Positions 32,781-40,382 of a stretch of DNA of 64,000 nucleotides are shown piece by piece; within the stretch, counting starts at the first letter, position 1; every line of letters starts with the position of its first letter. The notes below the pieces were generated by a model, which ran no database searches, was not told the DNA's origin, and saw nothing but the letters and a program-made list of their open reading frames with translations. This DNA comes from Ewingella sp049889095 (GTDB taxonomy: Bacteria > Pseudomonadota > Gammaproteobacteria > Enterobacterales > Enterobacteriaceae). Location of the stretch: the NCBI GenBank assembly GCA_049889095.1, contig JBLJFK010000011.1; one strand, 5' to 3'. The translations under genes were made by a program, and so were the position numbers.

Positions 32781-33701
32781 TTACGGTTGATGCGCGGGAA
32801 AAAGGAACGGGTTTAAGCCGCTGCGGGAAAAATCTTTCTCTTCCATCAGTTGGTCGAGAGGCAGCGTTGCCAGGTCATCAGCCACCGCGTCGGCCTGCGG
32901 ATCTTGCTCCTGATAAATGATTTTCAGGTAAGAGCCGCAGTCGTCGCAGGTTTCAGCTTTCACCGTCGCCCGTTCGCTGTCCAGCGACCAGTAGTGAACG
33001 TTTTGCATCTCTTCACAATTGCTGCACTTGGCGCGCACTACGTGCCACTCGGTTTCACACAAACTGCAATGCAGATAACGCAGGCCGGTGATCGTACCCA
33101 GCGTCACCACGCCTGCAACCGGCAGACTAGCGCATACCGGGCAGAACTGACGGTTTTCACCGTAGTCTGCACGGCCGACGCCTCGCAGCTGCGCCGCCAT
33201 CTGTACCCAGTAGAGTGACAGCGCGGCCCAGATAAACGGCGCTTTGTCGGCGGGAACGTGCTTGAAATCCTGACTCAACAGCTGCGTCGCCATCATTTCG
33301 CGTTGCAGACTTGGCGCATGCTCAAGGCACTCCAGTACAGCCTGCACCGGTCCGGCGGCATCCGGTTTGAGTACTGCAATCAGCGCATCCAGCAATGCCA
33401 GCCAGTGCTGCGTACGCGGGAAAAGGCTGCAATCGAGCGGCGGTTTTCCCGCGGCTTTCTGCAATTCCTCGCTGAGATCAATATTCAGCGGAAGCACTTC
33501 CAACACGCGCTGTTGCGCGTCGCAAATCGATGCAGCAAAGTTCAGATACCTATCCAGCGGGCTATCTTCTGCCAGTTTGCGCAGACGATCGGCGCGTCGC
33601 GGGTAGAGCGTTTTGAGGTTGGCGAACAGCACCGGCGGGATATTCCCCGCCGTTTTTTTGCCGTCGGCCAGTTCGTCCTGCGGGACAATCTGGATGCTCA
33701 T
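32781..33701 (-). CDS. fdhE: Formate dehydrogenase accessory protein FdhE
   Basis: This 306-aa protein is needed for maturation of the respiratory formate dehydrogenases. The C-terminal half carries four CxxC pairs (CPVC, CSLC, CSNC, CDDC) that bind iron in a rubredoxin-like way in E. coli FdhE (309 aa). It overlaps the fdoI stop by four bases (ATGA), so it is the last gene of fdoGHI-fdhE. Confidence 0.95.
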   Translation of the reverse strand: MSIQIVPQDELADGKKTAGNIPPVLFANLKTLYPRRADRLRKLAEDSPLDRYLNFAASICDAQQRVLEVLPLNIDLSEELQKAAGKPPLDCSLFPRTQHWLALLDALIAVLKPDAAGPVQAVLECLEHAPSLQREMMATQLLSQDFKHVPADKAPFIWAALSLYWVQMAAQLRGVGRADYGENRQFCPVCASLPVAGVVTLGTITGLRYLHCSLCETEWHVVRAKCSNCEEMQNVHYWSLDSERATVKAETCDDCGSYLKIIYQEQDPQADAVADDLATLPLDQLMEEKDFSRSGLNPFLFPAHQP

Positions 33702-34354
33702 CCGGCTTTCCTCTTGTCGTCTTGTTCTTTTTTCTGCTGCTTCGCCAACACCTCACGATACCAGCGTGGATGGTGATACTTCGCCCATGATGCCGGCACT
33801 TTACCTTCCGTCATCGCGGTAATCGATCCTTTTGCCCAGGTTGCGGCGTACACATGCATGATAATCAACAGAATCAACCCGATGCCAGCCAGAGAGTGCA
33901 TCAGCAATGCCAAGCGGATCAGCGGGATCGGGAAGTAATCGGCGAACCACGGACGCCAGATAATCACACCACTCACCATCAGCAATACCAGGAAGCTTAT
34001 CGCCGCCCAGAACACGCATTTCTGGCCGAAGTTGTAGCGTCCGGTGTCGCCGACTTCATGATTGGTTAGCACTTTGTCGATATTTTTAACCCATACAAGG
34101 TCATCTTTTTCCGGCAGATTGTGCTTCCAGTAGCGGAAGAACATCCCGAGGAACGAGACAAACATCACCACGCCAAAGAACGGATGGAGGATACGCGCCA
34201 GTTGTGGCGTGCCGTAAATATTCATCAACCAGTTAAATGAAGGGAAAAAGAAACCTACGCCGCTGAGCGCCAAAGTCACAAAACAAAAAGCGACGATCCA
34301 GTGATTGAGGCGTTCCACCAGACTATATCGCTGGATTAACTTCTCTTTTTTCAT
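33698..34354 (-). CDS. fdoI: Formate dehydrogenase-O cytochrome b556 subunit FdoI
   Basis: This 218-aa membrane subunit holds two haem b groups and passes electrons from FdoH to menaquinone. It has four hydrophobic helices with histidine ligands (ERLNHWIVAF, ARILHPFFGVV, LLMHSLAGIGL, IMHVYAATWAKGS). Its start overlaps the fdoH stop in ATGA and its end overlaps fdhE. It is a little longer than E. coli FdoI (211 aa) through a lysine-rich tail. Confidence 0.95.
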   Translation of the reverse strand: MKKEKLIQRYSLVERLNHWIVAFCFVTLALSGVGFFFPSFNWLMNIYGTPQLARILHPFFGVVMFVSFLGMFFRYWKHNLPEKDDLVWVKNIDKVLTNHEVGDTGRYNFGQKCVFWAAISFLVLLMVSGVIIWRPWFADYFPIPLIRLALLMHSLAGIGLILLIIMHVYAATWAKGSITAMTEGKVPASWAKYHHPRWYREVLAKQQKKEQDDKRKAG

Positions 34355-35262
34355 GGCTTTTTCTCCTCATCATGATGTTCTTCTTCCTCTTTCACATGGT
34401 CTTCATCTTTCACATAGTTGGGTCCCACGCCGAGGAAATGGAATGCGCTGGCGGCAAAAGTCACGGCAAAGCCCACCGCAGCCAGTGGTTTCCAGATGCC
34501 TTTCCACAGGGTAATGGCCGGGCTGATCGCCGGATCTTTTGGCAGGCCGTGGTACAGCTCAGGTTTGTCGGCATGATGCAGCACGTACATCACATGCGTC
34601 CCGCCGACGCCCGGCGGATCGTACAATCCGGCGTGTTCAAAGCCGCGCCCTTGCAGTTCGCTGACCCGTTCCGCGGCCAGATCTTTCATGGCATCTTTGG
34701 TGCCGAAATGAATGGCACCGGTCGGGCAGGTTTTCACGCAGGCCGGTTCCTGACCGACGCTCACGCGATCGACACACAGCGTGCATTTGTAGGCACGGTT
34801 ATCCTGTTTGTTGATGCGCGGCACGTTGAACGGGCAACCGGCGATACAGTAACCACAACCAATACAGTGTTCGGACTGAAAATCGACGATACCGTTGGCA
34901 TACTGAATGATCGCACCTTCGGCCGGGCAGGCTTTCAGACAGCCCGGCTCGGCGCAGTGCATGCAGCCGTCTTTGCGGATCAGCCATTCCAATTTGCCGT
35001 TTTCTTCCACTTCCGAGAAACGCATCACCGTCCAGGATTTCGCGCTGAGATCCATCGGATTGTCATACACGCCGGTGTTGTGGCCGACGTCATCACGCAG
35101 GTCGTTCCATTCGGAACAGGCCACCTGACAGCCTTTACAGCCGATACACGTGGTGACGTCAATCAGCTTCGCCACCTCCTGCTGATGGTCGCGGACGCGC
35201 GGGGCCGGGGTAAAACCGTTAGTTGCGGACTTACGAATAATGTCCTGAGATTGCATTGCCAT
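34351..35262 (-). CDS. fdoH: Formate dehydrogenase-O iron-sulfur subunit FdoH
   Basis: This 303-aa beta subunit carries four [4Fe-4S] clusters, bound by CIGCKGCQVAC, CMHCAEPGCLKACP, CIGCGYCIAGCP and CTLC...CVKTCP. One C-terminal helix (GFAVTFAASAFHFLGVGP) anchors it in the membrane with FdoI, leaving the clusters periplasmic. The tail is very rich in Glu, His and Lys. GGAG lies seven bases before ATG 35262. It starts 12 nt after the fdoG stop. Confidence 0.96.
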   Translation of the reverse strand: MAMQSQDIIRKSATNGFTPAPRVRDHQQEVAKLIDVTTCIGCKGCQVACSEWNDLRDDVGHNTGVYDNPMDLSAKSWTVMRFSEVEENGKLEWLIRKDGCMHCAEPGCLKACPAEGAIIQYANGIVDFQSEHCIGCGYCIAGCPFNVPRINKQDNRAYKCTLCVDRVSVGQEPACVKTCPTGAIHFGTKDAMKDLAAERVSELQGRGFEHAGLYDPPGVGGTHVMYVLHHADKPELYHGLPKDPAISPAITLWKGIWKPLAAVGFAVTFAASAFHFLGVGPNYVKDEDHVKEEEEHHDEEKKP

Positions 35263-35274
35263 AATTCGTCTCCG

Positions 35275-38200
35275 TTACGCCTTTTCCAGGTTAACCAGGA
35301 ACGCCTTGAACTCCGGCGTTTGCGAGTTGGCGTCGCCCACCGATGGCGTCAGCGTATTCGCCAGGAAACCTTTGCGGGTTTCCCCCTCAAAACCCCAGTG
35401 ACAGGGAATACCGATGGTGTCGACCGGTTTCCCATCAATGGTTAAGGTTTTGATACGCTTGGTTACCACGGCTTTCGCCAGAATATAGCCGCGCTTGGAC
35501 GACACTTTGACACTGTCGCCCGCCGCAATATTCTTCGACTTAGCCAGCGCTTCGCCAATCTCAACAAACTGCTCAGGCTGAACAATGGCGTTGAGCAGAG
35601 CGTGCTTGGTCCAGTGGCGGAATAGCTCGGTAATGGAATAAGTGGTGGCGACGTACGGGAAATCTGCCGCCGTGCCCATATTCGGCAAGTCGCTGGCGAA
35701 AATGCGCGCCACCGGGTTGGAAATCACGTTCGGATGCAACGGGTTGGTGCCGATCGGCGTTTCAATCGGTTCGTAGTGTTCCGGGAACGGGCCGTCGGCC
35801 ATTTTATCCACGGCGAACAGGCGTCCCATACCTTCAGGCTGCATGATAAACGGCCCGACACCGCTGCCCGGCGCGGCATTGCTGTAATCAGGGACATCAA
35901 AGCCGCCCCACTTGCTGCCGTCCCAGCGAATAACTTCGCGCTTTGGATCCCACGGCTGGCCCTGCGGGTCCACCGAGGCACGGTTATACAAAATGCGGCG
36001 GTTGAGCGGCCATGACCAGGCCCAGCCGGAAGTGCAACCTAAACCCGACGGATCGGCGTTGTCACGGCGTGACATCTGGTTACCGGCTTCGGTCCAACTG
36101 CCGGTATAGATCCAGCAGAAGCTGGCGGTGCTGCCATCGTTTTTCAGATGAGCAAACGTAGAGAGCTGCTGGCCCTTTTTGGCCAGAATATTGCCTTTGT
36201 CATCGGTGATATCCGCCAGCGCTTTGCCGTTGGCTTCGCGGGCAATCTCCTCCGGCAGCGGGTCCAGTGGGTCCTGATAATCCCATGCCATATTCAGCAC
36301 CGGCAGCGGATTGGCCCCCCCCTCCTTTTGGTACAGTTCGCGCAGTTTCATAAACAGACGGGCGATGATTTTAGCATCGTGCAGTGCTTCACCCGGTGGC
36401 TCAGCTGCCTGGAAGTGCCATTGCAACCAGCGGCCGGAGTTTACAATCGAGCCGTTCTCTTCGGCAAAGCAGGACGACGGCAGACGGAACACTTCAGTCT
36501 GCACGTCGGCGGTCTGAATGTCGTTCATCGCACCGTGGTTCTGCCAGAAGTTGGAGGACTCGGTCACCAGTGGGTCGATCACCACCATGTACTTGAGTTT
36601 GGCGAGGGCTCGCGAGGATTTATTTTTATCCGGGAAAGCCGCCAGCGGGTTGAAGCCCTGCACGATGTAACCGTTCATTTTGCCTTCGGTCATCAGCTCG
36701 GCCTGTTGCATCACGTCGTAGCTTTTGTCCCATTTAGGCAGCCAGTCGTAGCCCCAGTCATTTTCCGCCGTGGCGTGATCGCCCCAGAAGCTTTTCATCA
36801 TACTGACGAAGAAGTTCGGCGTGTTTTTCCAGAAATTCACCTGTCCGCTGAGCAGCGGTACCGGCGTGGTTTGTTTCAGGTAATCCGCGAGATTGGTTTG
36901 TTTTTCAGAGGGTAAGCCCATGTATCCCGGCAGGTTCAGCGACAGTAAACCGAGGTCGGTGTAACCCTGAATATTTGAGTGCCCGCGCAACGCGTTGACG
37001 CCACCGCCCGCCATGCCGATATTGCCCAACAGCAGTTGGATCATTGCCGCACAACGGATGGTTTGCGCGCCACCGGTGTGGTGCGTCCAGCCCAGCGCAT
37101 ACAGGATGGTGGAGGTTTTATCGCGCACGCAGGTTTCCGCCAAAATGGAACTTATCAGCAGGAAATCTTCTTTTGAGGTGCCACAAAGACGCTCAACCAG
37201 CTCCGGCGTGTAACGGGAAACGTGCTGTTTCAGCAGATTCCAGACACAGCGCGGGTCTTGCAGGGTTTTGTCACTTTGGGCGAAGCCATTTTCATCCAGC
37301 TGGTAGTGCCAGCTCTCTTTGTTATAGGTTTTTTTCGACGCGTCAAAACCTGTGAACAGGCCGTCGTTGAAGGCGAAATCGTCCCGTACCAACAGGCTGG
37401 CGTTGGTGTATTCGCGGACGTAGTCGTGTTGAATTTTATCGTGAGTGATCAGGTAGTTGATCATACCCAGCAGGAAAACGATATCAGAGCCAGCACGGAT
37501 GGGCGCATAGATATCGGCCACGGCCGCACTGCGATTAAAGCGCGGATCGACCACGATAACTTTGGCGTTATTCCGCGTTTTCGCCTCAATCACCCATTTG
37601 AATCCGACCGGATGCGCTTCTGCGGCATTGCCGCCCATGATTAAAATCACGTTGGCATTTTTGATGTCGACCCAGTTGTTGGTCATCGCACCGCGACCAA
37701 AACTCGGCGCTAACGCCGCGACGGTCGGGCCGTGGCACAGACGCGCCTGACAGTCGATGGCAACCATACCGAGCGCGCGGGTGAATTTCTGATCCAGCAG
37801 GCCGGTTTCGTTACTGGCCGCAGAAGAACACAACATTCCGGTGGTCAACCAGCGATTGACCGTTACGTTATTGTCATTTTTCTCAACGAAGTTGGCGTCG
37901 CGGTCATCTTTCATCAGGCGGGCGATACGGGAAATCGCCTCATCCCAACTGATGCGCTGCCACTTATCAGAGCCTGCTGCGCGGTATTCCGGGTGGATCA
38001 GGCGGCCTTTGCTGTGGATGTAATCCAATACCCCTGCACCTTTAGGGCACAACGCGCCACGACTCACCGGATGGTCCGGGTCACCCTCTATATGGAAAAT
38101 GTTCTCGGTGACGTTTTTAGCACCATCGCCCTGGCTGTAAATCAAAATTCCGCAGCCGACCGAGCAATAGGTGCAGTTGTTACGGGTTTCACGCGAGCGG

Positions 38201-38322
38201 AGCAACTTATACTGACGGGTTTCCGCCAGCGCCAGCGACGGCGCAAAACCGAGCAATGTCGCGGTGGTTCCTGCCATACCGCCCGCGCAGATCTTAAATA
38301 ACTGTCTTCTGCTGACCTGCAT
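35275..38322 (-). CDS. fdoG: Formate dehydrogenase-O catalytic subunit FdoG, cysteine form
   Basis: This periplasmic molybdopterin subunit oxidises formate to CO2. The 1015-aa product has a twin-arginine signal (SRRQLFK), an N-terminal [4Fe-4S] site (CTYCSVGC...LCPKGAG) and bis-MGD domains. At residue 196, where E. coli FdoG has selenocysteine in QARVUHGPT, the sequence reads QARLCHGPT with an ordinary TGC codon (37735-37737). No in-frame TGA is present. The start ATG 38322 has AAGGAG at seven bases and matches the 1016-aa E. coli protein; a start ten codons earlier is less likely. First gene of fdoGHI-fdhE. Confidence 0.96.
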   Translation of the reverse strand: MQVSRRQLFKICAGGMAGTTATLLGFAPSLALAETRQYKLLRSRETRNNCTYCSVGCGILIYSQGDGAKNVTENIFHIEGDPDHPVSRGALCPKGAGVLDYIHSKGRLIHPEYRAAGSDKWQRISWDEAISRIARLMKDDRDANFVEKNDNNVTVNRWLTTGMLCSSAASNETGLLDQKFTRALGMVAIDCQARLCHGPTVAALAPSFGRGAMTNNWVDIKNANVILIMGGNAAEAHPVGFKWVIEAKTRNNAKVIVVDPRFNRSAAVADIYAPIRAGSDIVFLLGMINYLITHDKIQHDYVREYTNASLLVRDDFAFNDGLFTGFDASKKTYNKESWHYQLDENGFAQSDKTLQDPRCVWNLLKQHVSRYTPELVERLCGTSKEDFLLISSILAETCVRDKTSTILYALGWTHHTGGAQTIRCAAMIQLLLGNIGMAGGGVNALRGHSNIQGYTDLGLLSLNLPGYMGLPSEKQTNLADYLKQTTPVPLLSGQVNFWKNTPNFFVSMMKSFWGDHATAENDWGYDWLPKWDKSYDVMQQAELMTEGKMNGYIVQGFNPLAAFPDKNKSSRALAKLKYMVVIDPLVTESSNFWQNHGAMNDIQTADVQTEVFRLPSSCFAEENGSIVNSGRWLQWHFQAAEPPGEALHDAKIIARLFMKLRELYQKEGGANPLPVLNMAWDYQDPLDPLPEEIAREANGKALADITDDKGNILAKKGQQLSTFAHLKNDGSTASFCWIYTGSWTEAGNQMSRRDNADPSGLGCTSGWAWSWPLNRRILYNRASVDPQGQPWDPKREVIRWDGSKWGGFDVPDYSNAAPGSGVGPFIMQPEGMGRLFAVDKMADGPFPEHYEPIETPIGTNPLHPNVISNPVARIFASDLPNMGTAADFPYVATTYSITELFRHWTKHALLNAIVQPEQFVEIGEALAKSKNIAAGDSVKVSSKRGYILAKAVVTKRIKTLTIDGKPVDTIGIPCHWGFEGETRKGFLANTLTPSVGDANSQTPEFKAFLVNLEKA

Positions 38323-38467
38323 GAAAGACTCCTTCCTATCATTTATTAACATATTGCATTCACATTCACACTTTGCCCGCCGTGGCGAGAAGCGCTAAAA
38401 TATGTGGCCTAAATCCGGATTATAATTGTGGTCTATTGTGACCGGAATGTTTATAAGGTTATTGCCA

Positions 38468-39313
38468 ATGGATGTCCATCTCGTAAACGAATTTGACGAA
38501 AAAGATGACCAAAAAGTGACACAGATCATCGGAGCTACCTGCAAAAAGGTGATGCAGCGCGGACATCTCGATGCGCCGCAGGATGATTGGATCGCCGAGG
38601 AAGTGCCCGTCGCGCTGGTCTACAACGGCATATCACATGTGGTGATGATGGCATCGCCGAAAGATCTCGACGCCTTCGCGTTGGGGTTTTCGCTTTCAGA
38701 AGGGATTATCGATTCGGTCGCAGATATTTACGCAATAGATGTGTCATCTAACTGCAACGGCATAGAAGTTAACATTGAGTTATCAAGCCGCCGCTTCGCC
38801 GGGCTGAAAGAGCGTCGCCGCGCGATGGTTGGCCGCACCGGCTGTGGCGTCTGTGGCATTGAGCAACTTGGCGATCTCTTCCGCCCGCTCGCCCCGCTGC
38901 CGTTTACTCAAACCTTTGATTTAGACCATCTGGATAGCGCGTTGCATCAGTTGAAATCGGTGCAGACCATCGGCCAACTGACCGGCTGCACCCACGCCGG
39001 TGCCTGGCTAAGCCCACGAGGTGCGCTGCTTGGTGGCTGTGAAGACGTCGGCCGGCACGTGGCGCTGGATAAAATTCTCGGCCAGCGAGCGAAAAAACCA
39101 GAGTGGCAAGCAGGCGCCGTGCTGGTATCCAGCCGGGCCAGCTATGAAATGGTGCAAAAAGCCGCCATGTGCGGTGTCGAAATTCTGTTCGCCGTTTCCG
39201 CCGCCACTACGCTGGCCGTCGATGTCGCCAAAGGCTGTAACCTTACCCTGGTCGGTTTCAGCAAACCGGGCCGGGCCACGGTGTATACGCATGAGCGGAG
39301 ACTGAAACAATAA
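38468..39313 (+). CDS. fdhD: Formate dehydrogenase sulfurtransferase FdhD
   Basis: FdhD passes sulfur from IscS to the molybdenum cofactor, making formate dehydrogenases active. The 281-aa product has the conserved pair in GRTGCGVCGIEQLG and the GGCEDVGRHVALDK block. It is divergent from fdoG, 145 bp apart, as in E. coli. I start at ATG 38468 (MDVHLVNEF) with AAGG upstream; an earlier in-frame codon at 38426 is weaker. The protein is slightly longer than E. coli FdhD (277 aa). Confidence 0.93.
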   Translation: MDVHLVNEFDEKDDQKVTQIIGATCKKVMQRGHLDAPQDDWIAEEVPVALVYNGISHVVMMASPKDLDAFALGFSLSEGIIDSVADIYAIDVSSNCNGIEVNIELSSRRFAGLKERRRAMVGRTGCGVCGIEQLGDLFRPLAPLPFTQTFDLDHLDSALHQLKSVQTIGQLTGCTHAGAWLSPRGALLGGCEDVGRHVALDKILGQRAKKPEWQAGAVLVSSRASYEMVQKAAMCGVEILFAVSAATTLAVDVAKGCNLTLVGFSKPGRATVYTHERRLKQ

Positions 39314-39432
39314 AGATCTCGGCAGAATGGTCCGAATCGCACCTTAGACCGTTTGCAACAAGCTTTAGTTAAACTCACTCTAAGGCCTGTATAACAGTAC
39401 CTTACGTATACCCGCACAAAGTGCGGAGCATA

Positions 39433-39451
39433 GATAATCATTTTCAATATC
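39433..39451. promoter_or_regulatory. Fur box upstream of sodA
   Basis: GATAATCATTTTCAATATC matches the 19-bp Fur consensus GATAATGATAATCATTATC at 14 of 19 positions by eye. It lies 82 bp before the sodA start, matching the known Fur control of E. coli sodA. Confidence 0.7.
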
Positions 39452-39532
39452 ATTTAATTAACTATAATGATCCGACTGATTACGCGGTACTTACATCAGA
39501 TAGTGCCGCCCTACACTATGGAGACGATGAAC

Positions 39533-40153
39533 ATGAGTTATTCACTGCCATCACTGCCTTACGCATACGACGCACTCGAACCGCATTTCGATAAAGAGAC
39601 GATGGAAATCCATCACTCTAAACATCACCAGGCCTACGTTAACAATGCTAACGCTGCACTGGAAAGTCTGCCAGAACTGGCAAAACTGTCCGTTGAAGAG
39701 CTGATCGCTAACCTCGATAAAGTGCCAGCAGACAAGAAAGTTGCGCTGCGTAATAACGCAGGCGGCCATGCCAACCACAGCCTGTTCTGGAAAGGCCTGA
39801 AAACCGGCACAACCTTGCAGGGCGACCTGAAAGCGGCGATTGAACGCGACTTTGGCAGCGTTGACGCGTTCAAAGAAACCTTCGAAAAAGCAGCTACCAC
39901 TCGTTTCGGCTCAGGCTGGGCGTGGCTGGTGCTGAAAGACGGCAAACTGGCGGTCGTTTCTACGGCTAACCAAGACAGCCCGTTGATGGGCGAAGCCGTT
40001 TCTGGCGTTTCCGGTTACCCACTGCTGGGTCTGGACGTGTGGGAACACGCTTATTACCTGAAATATCAGAACAAACGCCCTGATTACATTAAAGCGTTCT
40101 GGGCTGTAGTGAACTGGGACGAAGCAGCAAAACGTCTGGCCGAAGCGAAGTAA
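39533..40153 (+). CDS. sodA: Manganese superoxide dismutase SodA
   Basis: This cytoplasmic Mn-dependent dismutase of 206 aa (same as E. coli) carries metal ligands in the segments HHSKHHQAYV, GGHANHSLFW and DVWEHAYYLKY. GGAG stands eight bases ahead of ATG 39533, which gives the usual N-terminus SYSLPSLPYAYDALEPH. A Fur box precedes it and a strong terminator follows. The fdhD neighbour is in the same region of the E. coli map. Confidence 0.97.
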   Translation: MSYSLPSLPYAYDALEPHFDKETMEIHHSKHHQAYVNNANAALESLPELAKLSVEELIANLDKVPADKKVALRNNAGGHANHSLFWKGLKTGTTLQGDLKAAIERDFGSVDAFKETFEKAATTRFGSGWAWLVLKDGKLAVVSTANQDSPLMGEAVSGVSGYPLLGLDVWEHAYYLKYQNKRPDYIKAFWAVVNWDEAAKRLAEAK

Positions 40154-40192
40154 TTTCGCGCCGCCCTTAACCGGGTTACTAGTTCGCACCAT

Positions 40193-40216
40193 GGCGGGGC
40201 CTTCCCCGCCTTTTTT
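40193..40216 (+). terminator. sodA terminator
   Basis: GGCGGGG-CCTT-CCCCGCC followed by TTTTTT is a 7-bp GC stem with a classic T-run, 39 nt after the sodA stop. Confidence 0.93.
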
Positions 40217-40290
40217 ATGTCCTAATCCCGCCGTCTATTTATTCCAATACCAGACTCCGTTCGCAGTTCTTAAATAAGTCCTTTTTTTCC

Positions 40291-40319
40291 CTAAAGTTTC
40301 TCTTAAGTTCTTCCGATAT
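40291..40319 (+). promoter_or_regulatory. Possible flagellar sigma-28 (FliA) promoter
   Basis: TAAA and CCGATAT are separated by 17 bases, close to the consensus TAAA-N15-GCCGATAA but one base longer. It lies about 64 bp upstream of a chemoreceptor gene, the expected target class. Confidence 0.45.
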
Positions 40320-40382
40320 GCCTTCAACGAGGCTTCACGAAAAATACAATTCAATAAGCAAGGACATCGGTGGAGAACCGTT

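Noticed and set aside
34372..35445. Long plus-strand open frame opposite fdoH (357 codons)
   Set aside because: The minus strand encodes the unmistakable four-cluster FdoH. The antisense product is rich in His/Phe/Arg runs typical of a shadow frame.
36148..36915. Plus-strand open frame opposite fdoG (255 codons)
   Set aside because: Antisense to the conserved molybdopterin domain; no recognisable domain or start signal.
37735..37737. Selenocysteine insertion in FdoG
   Set aside because: The codon is TGC and the frame is continuous; no TGA and no need for a SECIS element.
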